Of a stretch of DNA of 64,000 bases, positions 8,370 to 18,819 are shown in pieces. This stretch comes from JAJKJG01 sp036389455 (GTDB lineage Bacteria; Pseudomonadota; Alphaproteobacteria; Rhizobiales; Beijerinckiaceae). The notes below the pieces were generated by a model that ran no database searches, had not been told where the DNA came from, and saw only the letters and a program-made list of their open reading frames with translations. Location of the stretch: contig DASVPW010000218.1 in NCBI GenBank assembly GCA_036389455.1, forward strand, positions 1-64,000, read 5' to 3'. The translations under genes and the position numbers were made by a program. How positions within the stretch are numbered: the stretch's first letter is position 1; each line of letters starts with the position of its first letter.

Positions 8370-9047
8370 CTATAGGAGCCCCGCGAGGCTGGAGACCGTC
8401 GCGGCGGGGGCGAGGTCCTCGTACTCGTCGGGCAGCCCCGAGCGGTTGACCCAGATGCAGCGGAAGCCGAAGGCGGCCGCGCCGGCCACGTCCCAGCGGT
8501 TCGAGGACACGAAGGCGACCTCGTCCGGGCGGACATCGAGCGCCGAAGTGGCAAGGGCGTAGGTGCGGGGGCTCGTCTTGAAGACGCCGGCCGCGTCCAC
8601 GGAGAGCACCGCGTCGAGGAGGCCCGTCAGGCCCGCCGACGAGACGGCGCTCCCGAGCATCTCCGGGCTGCCGTTCGAGAGGATGCCGGTGCGAAGCCCG
8701 CGCCCCCGCAACGCCGCCAGCACGCCCGCGGCCTCCGGGTAGGCGTCAAGCGAGCGGTAGGCGTCGAGGAGGGCCGGCCGCAGGGCCCGGTCGACCGCGG
8801 GGCAGCGCGCGAGCGCATGGTCGAGGGCGCGCCCGGTGAGCGTCCAGAACGGCTCGTAGCGCCCCGCGAGCGACAGCACCCAGGAGTATTCGAGTTGCTT
8901 TGCCCGCCAGATCTCGGAGAGCCGCGCCGCCTCGGGGCCGACCGCCGCCGCATGGCGCGCCACCGCGGCGTGCACGTCGAACAGCGTGCCGTAGGCGTCG
9001 AACACGAAGGCGCGGACGCCGGCGAGGAGATCGGAGGAGAGGGGCAT
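8370..9047 (-). CDS. HAD-superfamily (S)-2-haloacid dehalogenase type II
   Basis: The product is 225 residues, the usual size for type II haloacid dehalogenases. Motif I is FDAYGTLFD (residues 15-23, nucleophile Asp16), motif II SNGS near 125, the motif III Lys lies in VFKTSPRTYALA near 156, and the final SSNRWDVAGA matches the dehalogenase-specific loop. The expected reaction is hydrolysis of L-2-haloacids to D-2-hydroxyacids, although many relatives act on other small substrates. It reads away from the nucleotidyltransferase gene; 165 bases of divergent promoter region lie between them. Confidence 0.88.
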   Translation of the reverse strand: MPLSSDLLAGVRAFVFDAYGTLFDVHAAVARHAAAVGPEAARLSEIWRAKQLEYSWVLSLAGRYEPFWTLTGRALDHALARCPAVDRALRPALLDAYRSLDAYPEAAGVLAALRGRGLRTGILSNGSPEMLGSAVSSAGLTGLLDAVLSVDAAGVFKTSPRTYALATSALDVRPDEVAFVSSNRWDVAGAAAFGFRCIWVNRSGLPDEYEDLAPAATVSSLAGLL

Positions 9048-9212
9048 GGCGGAAGCCCCAGCCTAGGGCAGACGGTCCGTCGGCGCCATTCGCCGCCGCG
9101 AACCTTCCCGCCGCCCTCTGGGGCCGGGGGAACCGCGCCCGCATCAGCCTTGTTGTGGAAGGGCGGCCGGCAAGCGGCCACGCTTGGCGCGTGACTTCTC
9201 AAGGCCCCGCGA

Positions 9213-10031
9213 GTGTCCATGACCCTCCACGATCCTCCCCAGAGTCCGGCCGCCTATCCGGTCCAGGCCTTCGACGCCAGGGCCGAGCCGACGCTCAAGA
9301 ACCCGGAGGCGGAGGCCTTCTACACCGAGGCCCTGCGGGAGCTCTCCGACCTCGGCATCCCCTTTCTGCTGGCCGGCACCTACGCGGTCGCGGCCTACAC
9401 CGGCATCAGCCGGGCGACGAAGGACCTCGACGTGTTCTGCAAGGCCGGGGACTACCCGCGCATCCTCTCGCACTTCAAGGAGCAGGGCCACGCGATCGAG
9501 ATCGAGGACGAGCGCTGGCTCGGCAAGGTCTACAAGGGACCGCACTTCTTCGACGTGATCTTCGCCTCCTCGAACGGCACCATGCCGGTCGGCGACGAGT
9601 GGTTCGAGCACGCCCGCCAGATCGAGGTCTTCGGCACGCCGGTGCGCATCGTCGGGCCGACCGAGCTCGTGTGGTCGAAGTGCTTCATCCAGCTCCGCCA
9701 CCGCTACGATGGCGCCGACGTCGCACACGTGATCCTGAAGGCCCACGACCAGATCGACTGGCGCCGCCTCCTCGCCTACATGGAGGTGCACTGGGAGGTG
9801 CTCCTCATGCATCTCCTGAACTTCCGCTGGATCTACCCGACCGAGCGCGACAAGGTCCCGCGCTGGCTCATGGACGAGCTCCTCGGGCGCCTGCAGGCGC
9901 AGCTCGAGCTGCCGCCGCCGCAGATGAAGGTCTGCCGCGGACGTATGTTCTCCCGCGTCGACTACGAGATCGACGTCAAGGAATGGGGCTTCGCCGACGT
10001 CGGCGGCGAGGGCGAGTGGCGCAACGATTGA
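9213..10031 (+). CDS. Nucleotidyltransferase-fold protein
   Basis: This 272-residue protein has an N-terminal minimal nucleotidyltransferase core around residues 40-75: LLAGTYAVAAYTG followed by TKDLDVFCK, matching the G-x-A-v ... R-x-T-x-D-x-D arrangement in which the two Asp bind metal. The remainder (VWSKCFIQLRHRYDGADVAHVI) resembles uncharacterised members annotated as nucleotidyltransferase family or DUF6036-like. The substrate is unknown. A GTG at 9213 and an ATG at 9219 are both possible starts. The metallophosphoesterase gene follows after eight bases, so the two are probably one operon. Confidence 0.78.
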   Translation: MSMTLHDPPQSPAAYPVQAFDARAEPTLKNPEAEAFYTEALRELSDLGIPFLLAGTYAVAAYTGISRATKDLDVFCKAGDYPRILSHFKEQGHAIEIEDERWLGKVYKGPHFFDVIFASSNGTMPVGDEWFEHARQIEVFGTPVRIVGPTELVWSKCFIQLRHRYDGADVAHVILKAHDQIDWRRLLAYMEVHWEVLLMHLLNFRWIYPTERDKVPRWLMDELLGRLQAQLELPPPQMKVCRGRMFSRVDYEIDVKEWGFADVGGEGEWRND

Positions 10032-10039
10032 GGCCCGAC

Positions 10040-10762
10040 ATGGCTGAAGGCAACGGCAGGCTGAAGGTCGCGGCGATGGGCGACCTGCACGTCAAGGAAG
10101 ACCAGGCGGCGCCCTTCCGGGAGCTCTTCGCCGAGATCGCGAAGGCCGCCGACGTGCTGGTGCTGACCGGCGACCTCACCGATCTCGGCAAGCCGAAGGA
10201 GGCCGAGATCCTGGCCGAGGACCTGCGCACCTGCGCGATCCCGGTGGTCGCCGTGCTCGGCAACCACGACTACGAGTGCGGCCACGTCGAGGAGGTCAGG
10301 GAGATCATCCGCTCGGCGGGCGTTCGCCTCCTCGACGGCTCGTCGTGCGAGATCGAGGGCGTCGGCTTCGTCGGCGTCAAGGGTTTCGTCGGCGGCTTCG
10401 GGCGGCGCATGCTCGGCGCCTTCGGCGAGCCCGCCATCAAGACCATGGTCCAGGAGAGCACCAACGAGGCGATGCGACTCGAGAACGCCATGCGCTCGGT
10501 GCGCACCGAGCGCTCGGTCGTGGTGCTGCACTATTCCCCGATCCCCGAGACCGTCGCGGGCGAGCCGCTCGAAATCTTCCCGTTCCTCGGCTCCTCGCGC
10601 CTGGCCGAGACCATCGACCGCTTCAAGGTCTCGGCCGTGGTGCACGGCCATGCCCACCGCGGCGCCTACGAGGGCCGGACCCCGGGCGGCGCGCCGGTCT
10701 ATAACGTCGCCCGCCAGATCGAGAAGCCGACCGGACGCCCCTACGCGCTCCTGGAGATCTAG
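10040..10762 (+). CDS. Calcineurin-type metallophosphoesterase
   Basis: This 240-residue enzyme shows the full metallophosphoesterase signature: GDLH at 14-17, LTGDLTD near 43-49, GNHDYECGH near 73-81, HYSP near 168 and HGHAHRG near 200. The domain fills the protein, and no signal peptide is present, so it is cytoplasmic. The family cleaves phosphomonoesters, phosphodiesters or cyclic nucleotides; the substrate cannot be read from the sequence. It probably works with the nucleotidyltransferase encoded eight bases upstream. Confidence 0.88.
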   Translation: MAEGNGRLKVAAMGDLHVKEDQAAPFRELFAEIAKAADVLVLTGDLTDLGKPKEAEILAEDLRTCAIPVVAVLGNHDYECGHVEEVREIIRSAGVRLLDGSSCEIEGVGFVGVKGFVGGFGRRMLGAFGEPAIKTMVQESTNEAMRLENAMRSVRTERSVVVLHYSPIPETVAGEPLEIFPFLGSSRLAETIDRFKVSAVVHGHAHRGAYEGRTPGGAPVYNVARQIEKPTGRPYALLEI

Positions 10763-10830
10763 GCGCCGCCGCCCTCGCACCGCCGGCTTTCGAGGCTTAT
10801 ATCGGCTCTTGAAGGCGACACAGGACGACC

Positions 10831-11196
10831 ATGGCCGGCATTTCCCTGACCCTCGAGGGGTCGAACATCCAGCTTTCGTTCCAGAAGGGCGACCAGAACA
10901 CGGCCGTGCTCATGGACCAGCGCACCGCGCAGGGCCTGTTCCAGGCGCTCGGGCAGATGCTGAGCGCGATCGGCGGCGAGGGCGACGAGGTCGAGGGCGA
11001 GCTCGTCGACGTGACCTCGCCCTCGATCGACATCGGCCTCGACGAGGCCGGGCAGGCGGTGCTCGCCCTCCAGGCCGGCCCGCTGCCGCCGTTCATGCTG
11101 CGGCTCAAGGACGAGGAGGCCCGCCACATCGCCCAGAGCCTGATGGAAATCCTCAACTCGCCGCCGGACGCCCGCACCTCGCAGGGGGGGCACTAG
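10831..11196 (+). CDS. Conserved-looking hypothetical protein
   Basis: The protein is 121 residues, acidic, with no signal peptide or membrane segment. It opens with two short predicted strands (ISLTLEGSNIQLSFQ) and ends with a helix (KDEEARHIAQSLMEILNS). Its codon use matches neighbouring genes and an AGGA ribosome site precedes the ATG, so I take it as genuine. I do not recognise the family. It sits alone between the phosphoesterase and msrB, 68 bases from the former. Confidence 0.65.
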   Translation: MAGISLTLEGSNIQLSFQKGDQNTAVLMDQRTAQGLFQALGQMLSAIGGEGDEVEGELVDVTSPSIDIGLDEAGQAVLALQAGPLPPFMLRLKDEEARHIAQSLMEILNSPPDARTSQGGH

Positions 11197-11285
11197 CCTC
11201 CAACGCCTTCGTGATCGCCCGTGATTGGCGCGGCTTCACGCGTGCGCCCATATTGCGGCTCAAGCGAAAAACATCCGGAGGGACC

Positions 11286-11795
11286 ATGATGACGAGACGC
11301 AACCTCGGCTTGGGCGCGGTCGGCGCGGCCGCGGCCGCCGGGCTCACGAAAATTCTCGGCGGCTCCTCCTCCGAGGCGGCGGGGCACGACGCGAAGGTCT
11401 TCCCGGTGTCGCGCTCCGACGAGGAGTGGCGCCGGCAGCTCACCCCCGAGCAGTACTACGTGCTCCGCCAGCACGGCACCGAGCGCGCCGGCACGAGCCC
11501 CCTCGACCGCGAGAAGCGGAAAGGCACCTTCGTCTGTGCCGGCTGCGGCACGGACCTCTTCGTCTCGGACACCAAGTTCGATTCCGGCACCGGCTGGCCG
11601 AGCTTCTTCCAGCCGATCCCGGGCGCGGTCGAGACCTCCGAGGACAACACCTTCTTCATGCGCCGCACCGAAGTGCACTGCGCCACCTGCGGCGGCCATC
11701 TCGGCCACGTCTTCGAGGACGGCCCTAAGCCCACCGGCCTGCGCTATTGCATGAACGGCGTCGCCATGAAATTCCGCCCGGCCGAGGGAGCATAA
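11286..11795 (+). CDS. msrB: Tat-exported peptide-methionine (R)-S-oxide reductase
   Basis: The 169-residue protein begins MMTRRNLGLG followed by an Ala/Gly hydrophobic stretch, a twin-arginine signal. The catalytic domain (about 40-165) has zinc cysteines C84/C87 and C132/C135, the GTGWPSF substrate loop at 101-107, and RYCMNG at 153-158 with catalytic Cys155 (usually RYCINS or RYCVNS). It reduces the R epimer of methionine sulfoxide in proteins, here presumably in the periplasm. A GGAGG ribosome site precedes the ATG. msrA follows after a 49-base gap containing a small hairpin, so the two may be partly co-expressed. Confidence 0.95.
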   Translation: MMTRRNLGLGAVGAAAAAGLTKILGGSSSEAAGHDAKVFPVSRSDEEWRRQLTPEQYYVLRQHGTERAGTSPLDREKRKGTFVCAGCGTDLFVSDTKFDSGTGWPSFFQPIPGAVETSEDNTFFMRRTEVHCATCGGHLGHVFEDGPKPTGLRYCMNGVAMKFRPAEGA

Positions 11796-11816
11796 ACCTC
11801 TCCTTCCAGGAGAGGT
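11796..11816. terminator. Nine-bp perfect hairpin between msrB and msrA
   Basis: ACCTCTCCT (11796-11804) and AGGAGAGGT (11808-11816) pair perfectly around a TCC loop, starting directly after the msrB stop. It resembles one arm of the CCTCTCC hairpins seen at 3.5 and 15.3 kb. It could attenuate read-through into msrA or simply be a short repeat remnant. Confidence 0.5.
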
Positions 11817-11844
11817 GGCGCGCCGGCACTACGAGGAGCATTCC

Positions 11845-12480
11845 ATGATCCGCCTCCCGTCCCTCCTCGCCGCCCTTGCTCTGACCCTTGGCCTCGCGGG
11901 CGCCGCCCGCGCCGACGAGCCGACGAAGCTCGCCGAGTCGCCGGCCGCCGGCCTTGCCGTCGCGACCTTCGCGGGCGGGTGCTTCTGGTGCATGGAGCCG
12001 CCCTTCGACAAGCTCGATGGCGTGGTCTCGACCACCTCCGGCTACACCGGCGGCAAGGTCGCGGGCGCGACCTACCGGCAGGTCGGAGCCGGCGGCACCG
12101 GGCATGCGGAGGCGGTGCGGGTCGTCTTCGACCCGGCGAAGGTGTCTTACGACAAGCTCCTCGACGTGTACTGGAAGAACGTCGATCCCCTCGACGGTGG
12201 CGGCCAGTTCTGCGACCGCGGCCCGGAATACCGTCCGGCGATCTTCGTTCACGACGACGAGCAGCGCCGCGCCGCCGAGGCTTCCAAGGCGGCGCTTGCG
12301 GCGAGCGGGCGCTTCAAGCAGCCGGTCGTCGTTGCGGTCGAGCCGGCTCGGGAATTCTGGGTCGCCGAGGACTACCACCAGGACTACTACCTCAAGAACC
12401 CGGTCAAGTACCGCTACTACCGCTGGGGCTGCGGCCGCGACGCGCGGCTCGAGGAGCTGTGGGGCAAGGCCGGGATGTGA
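11845..12480 (+). CDS. msrA: Sec-exported peptide-methionine (S)-S-oxide reductase
   Basis: The 211-residue protein has a clear Sec signal peptide (residues 1-23, cleavage after ARA). The MsrA domain follows: GCFWCME at 45-51 with catalytic Cys46, then SGYTGG at 65-70, the GTGHAEAV block at 84-91 and a DYHQDYYLKNP segment near 178-188. It reduces the S epimer of methionine sulfoxide and would complement the exported MsrB next door in repairing oxidised envelope proteins. Its ATG follows a GAGGAG ribosome site; an in-frame upstream start at 11815 would bury the signal peptide and is rejected. Confidence 0.95.
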   Translation: MIRLPSLLAALALTLGLAGAARADEPTKLAESPAAGLAVATFAGGCFWCMEPPFDKLDGVVSTTSGYTGGKVAGATYRQVGAGGTGHAEAVRVVFDPAKVSYDKLLDVYWKNVDPLDGGGQFCDRGPEYRPAIFVHDDEQRRAAEASKAALAASGRFKQPVVVAVEPAREFWVAEDYHQDYYLKNPVKYRYYRWGCGRDARLEELWGKAGM

Positions 12481-12656
12481 GCGCTCCTCCGGCGGGGAAG
12501 GGAGGGCGGAGGCGGAGGGCCGCAGGCGGCTGACGTCCGTCCGGACGCCCTTTGGCGTTGGGAACCTTGGCCGTTCCGGTTGCGTTTTGGGGAGGTTTGG
12601 TCCAAGCCTCCGCGCCACCGCCAGGCGCGGCAATCCCGACAGCGGAACCCGGAACG

Positions 12657-15335
<2,679 letters not shown>

Positions 15336-15337
15336 TC

Positions 15338-15425
15338 ACCTCCCGCTTGCGGGAGAGGTCGAGTCGCCCTCGGGTCTTGCTTTCGGCAAGCCCAAGGACA
15401 GGCTCCGCGACCGGGTGAGGGCAGG
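15338..15425. repeat. Extragenic repeat with CTCCCGC-TT-GCGGGAG hairpin
   Basis: Immediately downstream of ppdK, CTCCCGC (15340-15346) and GCGGGAG (15349-15355) form a seven-bp stem, extended by ACC/GGT with a two-base bulge. It is followed by GGTCGAGTCGCCCTCGGGT and, about 60 bases on, CCGGGTGAGGGCAGG. This order (hairpin, spacer, GGGTGAGGGC) matches a repeat common between genes in Rhizobiales. It probably also terminates ppdK transcription. Confidence 0.6.
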
Positions 15426-15429
15426 TGAC

Positions 15430-15690
15430 ATGAACGTCGGACGCCTCTTCGTCGCCGCGCTCCTCGCCTTCGGCGTGCTCGCCGGGATCGCGATCGCGAA
15501 GGTGCCGGCGCTCGAGGTCGTGCCGGTGCCGGCCTTCACCCTGCCGCTGATCGCGTCCCTCGTGATCGACCTCGTCCTCATGCGGCTCGGGCGCGCCAAG
15601 GGGATCGCGCCGCTCACCATGGAGGAGCGCGGGATCGGCGTCCTGGGCTCGGCGCTCATCGCCTTCGGGGTTGCGGCCTGGCTGAAGTGA
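15430..15690 (+). CDS. Small membrane protein of unknown function
   Basis: The protein is 86 residues with three hydrophobic segments: about 7-24 (FVAALLAFGVLAGIAIA), 35-52 (AFTLPLIASLVIDLVLM) and 68-84 (IGVLGSALIAFGVAAWL). No cleavable signal or known family was recognised. The ATG at 15430 follows a GGCAGG-type site at the end of the repeat, so this repeat supplies its ribosome site or leader. Confidence 0.65.
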   Translation: MNVGRLFVAALLAFGVLAGIAIAKVPALEVVPVPAFTLPLIASLVIDLVLMRLGRAKGIAPLTMEERGIGVLGSALIAFGVAAWLK

Positions 15691-15762
15691 GCCATCGCGG
15701 CTTCGTGCCTTGCGCTCCCGCTTCGATGGGCGCAGCCTCTCCCGCGTGATGTGGAGGCCCCC

Positions 15763-16011
15763 ATGACGCGCATCGTGCGGTCGCTGATGCTTTCCTTCGG
15801 GCTTCTCGCCGCGGGCGCCCTCGCCGAAGCGCCGATGCGGGACGCCTATGCGCAGGCCGGCAAGCAGCAGGCGCGGGCGAAGAAACAGAAGGCGCAGCGG
15901 CCGATCCCGGCCGCGCGGGCGACGGCGCAGCCGGCGCCTACGGCGCAGGCGCGCCCGCCCGCCTACGATCCCACCATGCGGGACAGCGGGGGCGGAGGCG
16001 GCGGCTACTGA
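15763..16011 (+). CDS. Small exported low-complexity protein
   Basis: This is an 82-residue protein with a Sec signal peptide (about residues 1-27: MTRIVRSLMLSFGLLAAGAL then AEAP). The mature part is basic (Lys/Arg/Gln/Ala) and ends in a Gly-rich GGGGGGY tail. It looks like a periplasmic or surface-associated small protein without a fold I recognise. The ATG at 15763 is preferred over the GTG at 15751 because TGGAGG lies about eight bases before it. Confidence 0.55.
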   Translation: MTRIVRSLMLSFGLLAAGALAEAPMRDAYAQAGKQQARAKKQKAQRPIPAARATAQPAPTAQARPPAYDPTMRDSGGGGGGY

Positions 16012-16115
16012 TCCGAAGGGCGTCACAAGCCCGCGAGCGGCGCTCCCGCGAGGCGCCCCGCGCGTTGTCATCGGGAGCGGATCGGCCCAAGGATCGCCGG
16101 AATGGGAGAAGCAGC

Positions 16116-16421
16116 ATGACATCGCTCTTGAAAGGCGCCGCCGTCGCGCTCGCGGCGGCCTTCGCGCTGGCGGCCTTCGAGGCCCCGGGCGAGGCGCGGG
16201 AGGCAGGCGTGACGAAGGTTCGCCACGTCAAGAAGACGCGGGCGCACCGCAGGGTCGCGCAGCGTGCGATGCCTTATGCCGCCGCGGCGGCTCCGGCGGC
16301 CGCCTATGCGGGCCCCTCCGCCATGGCGCCCTACGGCGGGCCGGGCCGGGCGCAGTTCGAGCCTCTGGTCCCTGGCGCCATCCCCGAGCGGGGCGACAAT
16401 CACAGCCCGGAAGGGCCATGA
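16116..16421 (+). CDS. Small exported basic protein
   Basis: The 101-residue product opens with MTSLLKGAAVALAAAFALAA, a signal peptide probably cut near GEA-RE. Residues 35-50 are strongly basic (KVRHVKKTRAHRRVAQR) and the rest is Ala/Pro/Gly-rich. No domain is recognised. The ATG at 16116 has GGGAGAAGC before it and starts the signal, so upstream in-frame starts were rejected. It lies in tandem with another small exported protein gene, 104 bases apart. Confidence 0.55.
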   Translation: MTSLLKGAAVALAAAFALAAFEAPGEAREAGVTKVRHVKKTRAHRRVAQRAMPYAAAAAPAAAYAGPSAMAPYGGPGRAQFEPLVPGAIPERGDNHSPEGP

Positions 16422-16472
16422 AGCCGAAGCAGAGGCGAGGGCCGGAGCCGCCATAAGGCCCGCAGAGCCGGC

Positions 16473-16487
16473 TTAACCAACCCTCAA
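16473..16487. promoter_or_regulatory. CtrA-like box (TTAA-N7-TCAA)
   Basis: The sequence TTAACCAACCCTCAA has the TTAA-N7-TTAA spacing of the alphaproteobacterial CtrA site with one mismatch in the second half. It ends 47 bases before the GTG start of the SleB-like cell-wall hydrolase, a plausible promoter position. Cell-cycle control of wall hydrolases by CtrA is known in related bacteria; binding here is inferred. Confidence 0.4.
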
Positions 16488-16533
16488 CGTTACCCCGCGA
16501 TAACTCTCCCGAGGGGAACGGCGCGGGGGTTGC

Positions 16534-17799
16534 GTGCGTCACCATCATCGCCGCTCGAACGTGAGATGGATCTGCGCCGCCGTGGCGCCCTGGGCGCTCG
16601 CCGGCGGCCTGCTCGTCTCCTTCACGGCCTCGGCCGGCCATGACTTCCAGTCCGGGACTAGCGCAGCGCTCCTGACCGCGGCCACGCCGGCCTTAAGCGG
16701 CAGCCTCGTCCCGCTCTCCGGCGCCACCCCGGCCCTGCCGCGGCTCGACCTCGACGGCCTCGTCCGCGAGGCCCGTCTCCGGTTCGATCTGCCGGACGAG
16801 ACCGATGCGCTCCTTGCGAGCCTTCCGCCCCGGGGCGACCTCAAGGCAGGCGTTGCCGCCTATCCCGCCGTCGACCGCACCCGCAAGGGCGATCCGATCG
16901 TGATCCTGCGCCCGACGCTCAGCCGCCGCGGGGCCGATCTGCGCGAGGCCCGGAACGCCGCGAGCCGCCTGCTTTTCGGCGCAGGCGAGCGCGACCTCGC
17001 AAGCCCCCTCATCCCCGGCGGGGCGGAGCCGCCGGACCTCTCCGCCGAGCCCGGCTTCACGCCCTGGCAGGGCCCCGATCCGACGATGACCCGCTCCGCG
17101 ACCTCGGTCCAGTCGCCGGCGGCCTTGGGCGCCGGCTCGACCGGCACGGGCCGCGGGGCGGTCACGCCGTCCGCCGGCGGCGCGACGCCCGCCGTGCCGC
17201 GTGCCGTCGCCCTGTCCTCGATGACGCCGGCGCCCGCCGACGCGACCCCGATCGAGATCGCGGCGGCGCCGGTGTCGTTTCCCTTCGGCGGCATGAGCCC
17301 CCGCCTCGACCGCGGCGGGAGGGCGACCTCGGTCGTCGCCCGCGATCCGGCCGAGCGCCCGAACTACGCCGACCTCGTCAACCCGGAGAACCTGAGCCGT
17401 GAGCAGCGCTGCCTCGCCGAGGCGGTCTACTTCGAGGCCCGCAGCGAGCCCGAGGAGGGGCAGGCGGCGGTCGCCCAGGTGGTGCTCAACCGGGTGAAGA
17501 GCGGCCTCTACCCGTCGTCGATCTGCGGCGTCGTGTACCAGAACCGGCACCGCCACCTCGCCTGCCAGTTCACCTTCGCCTGCGAGGGCAAGGCGCTCAG
17601 GATCACGGACCCGGAGTCCTGGCGGAGCGCGAGCCGGGTCGCCAAGGAGGTTCTCGAGGGCAAGACCTACCTGGCCGACGTCGGCGCCGCGACCCACTAC
17701 CACGCCGATTACGTGCGCCCGCGCTGGGCGAAGCGGCTGAAGAAGATGGACGTCATCGGCCGGCACATCTTCTACAAGCTCAGGCCGGGACAGACCTGA
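16534..17799 (+). CDS. SleB-type cell wall hydrolase with long linker
   Basis: The protein is 421 residues. A basic N-terminus (VRHHHRRSNVRW) and a hydrophobic run at about 14-32 form a signal or anchor. Residues 40-280 are Ala/Pro/Thr-rich and probably disordered. The C-terminal domain (about 285-415) is Hydrolase_2 (PF07486): LAEAVYFEARSE contains the proposed catalytic Glu, then VAQVVLNRVKSGLYPSSIC and CQFTFACEG. This domain is found in spore-cortex SleB and in Gram-negative lytic transglycosylase-like proteins; here a periplasmic peptidoglycan-cleaving role is likely. It starts with GTG and has a CtrA-like box upstream. Confidence 0.88.
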   Translation: MRHHHRRSNVRWICAAVAPWALAGGLLVSFTASAGHDFQSGTSAALLTAATPALSGSLVPLSGATPALPRLDLDGLVREARLRFDLPDETDALLASLPPRGDLKAGVAAYPAVDRTRKGDPIVILRPTLSRRGADLREARNAASRLLFGAGERDLASPLIPGGAEPPDLSAEPGFTPWQGPDPTMTRSATSVQSPAALGAGSTGTGRGAVTPSAGGATPAVPRAVALSSMTPAPADATPIEIAAAPVSFPFGGMSPRLDRGGRATSVVARDPAERPNYADLVNPENLSREQRCLAEAVYFEARSEPEEGQAAVAQVVLNRVKSGLYPSSICGVVYQNRHRHLACQFTFACEGKALRITDPESWRSASRVAKEVLEGKTYLADVGAATHYHADYVRPRWAKRLKKMDVIGRHIFYKLRPGQT

Positions 17800-17817
17800 G
17801 CGCGGCCCCTGCGGACC

Positions 17818-18033
17818 TCAGTCGGGGCGCCTGGGAGCCTGGAGGTGATGCGACTTCTGGAGCTCGGGGGCAAGCGCCTTCCACGTCTCCAGACGCGCCA
17901 GCAGCGCGGGGTCCGGCGGGGCGACCGGCTTCAGCAGGCGCAACCCCAATCCGGCGGCGGCGCCGAGGAGCGCCAGCGCAAGGCAGGATCCGAGGCTCAG
18001 GTAGCGCGGCGCAGATCGGGTCGATTCCGACAA
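17818..18033 (-). CDS. Small single-pass membrane protein (putative)
   Basis: This is a 71-residue reading frame with one hydrophobic segment at about 15-33 (GSCLALALLGAAAGLGLRL) and a charged C-terminal part (ALLARLETWKALAPELQKS). It starts with TTG preceded by an AGGAG-like site. No family is recognised. It converges on the cell-wall hydrolase gene with an 18-base gap. Its shortness and rare start leave real doubt. Confidence 0.4.
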   Translation of the reverse strand: MSESTRSAPRYLSLGSCLALALLGAAAGLGLRLLKPVAPPDPALLARLETWKALAPELQKSHHLQAPRRPD

Positions 18034-18124
18034 GGGCCGCGCTCCTATGCCGGTCGAGGGCCGGCCGGCGGCCCGGCCCGGAAGAAGCCCCGGCCGGCGC
18101 GGATCGTCGCGCCGCCTGCCGCGG

Positions 18125-18211
18125 CTAAGGGATCTCGGCCCGGGCCATGCTGGCGAACACGGCCGTCGACAGCAGGAAGCCGATCACGATCCCGATCACC
18201 AGCATCAGCAT
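18125..18211 (-). CDS. 28-residue membrane peptide
   Basis: A short frame encodes MLMLVIGIVIGFLLSTAVFA followed by SMARAEIP. It is almost entirely one membrane helix with a short polar tail. A GGGAGA ribosome site lies about seven bases before the ATG, and a perfect CtrA-type box sits 46-60 bases upstream. The size is typical of small bacterial membrane regulators. Not detectable as a gene by length alone, so expression evidence is needed. Confidence 0.5.
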   Translation of the reverse strand: MLMLVIGIVIGFLLSTAVFASMARAEIP

Positions 18212-18256
18212 GCGTTTTCTCCCGGCCTGTTCTTGGCCCAGGATTGGAGCGCAGGG

Positions 18257-18271
18257 TTAACGAAAGGTTAA
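18257..18271. promoter_or_regulatory. CtrA-like box (TTAA-N7-TTAA)
   Basis: TTAACGAAAGGTTAA matches the CtrA consensus TTAA-N7-TTAA exactly. It lies 46-60 bases upstream of the 28-residue membrane peptide start on the minus strand, and past the end of another minus-strand gene, so the peptide gene is the natural target. Confidence 0.5.
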
Positions 18272-18331
18272 GCGCCCCCGCCGAAGTTCTGCACAGGAAG
18301 CGGAAATTTTCTTTGCAGCGTTGCATGGCGG

Positions 18332-18724
18332 CTACCACAGCCCGAACAGGTGCCCGGGCAGCACGATCAGGAGGTAGAGGCCGAGCGCCGCGTATCCGGC
18401 CAGCGAGGCGAGGAGCAGCCCGATCCAGAATTCGCGCGCGATCCAGGCGCCGACCTTCGAGCGGGGAGGGCGCGTCGGCGCCCTCTCGCGTTCCTCGCGC
18501 AGTCCGGCTTCGACCTCGACGAGCCTGAACGCCGTCGGGGTGTCGACGCTCTCGCCCGAATCGTCGACCAGGGTGCCGTTGGGGAGACGGAAATAGGCGC
18601 ATCCGTCCAGGGGCAGCATCCTGGCGTGCCTCGGCACGGCAAAGCCGGAGGCCGTCCGCGCGGGAAGGAAGGAGCGAAAGGGAAGCAAGGGGCGCCGCCG
18701 CATGCAGGACTTGAGGACAGCCAT
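18332..18724 (-). CDS. Hypothetical protein with C-terminal membrane helix
   Basis: The frame encodes 130 residues. The first 35 are Arg/Pro-rich and may not be translated: an internal ATG at 18619 (MLPLDGCAYFRLPNGTLVDD) with a GAGG site is an alternative start giving 95 residues. The centre is polar and charged; residues 100-122 (FWIGLLLASLAGYAALGLYLLIVL) form a membrane helix close to the C-terminus, as in tail-anchored proteins. No family is recognised. Confidence 0.55.
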   Translation of the reverse strand: MAVLKSCMRRRPLLPFRSFLPARTASGFAVPRHARMLPLDGCAYFRLPNGTLVDDSGESVDTPTAFRLVEVEAGLREERERAPTRPPRSKVGAWIAREFWIGLLLASLAGYAALGLYLLIVLPGHLFGLW

Positions 18725-18819
18725 ACCCGGCTTGCCGGGGGATGCTCAACAGGTCCGTCCATGGGCCGCGCCGCCGATGCGCGGAAGGCCGCCGCGCTGC
18801 GGCCGGCCCCGCGGCTTCC

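Noticed and set aside
12481..12656. Possible small RNA or riboswitch before ppdK
   Set aside because: There are a few GC-rich complementary segments, but nothing matches a known riboswitch and no clear terminator or promoter pair was seen.
15751..15762. GTG start for the small exported protein
   Set aside because: The ATG at 15763 follows TGGAGG at good spacing and begins the signal peptide; the GTG would put extra acidic residues before it.
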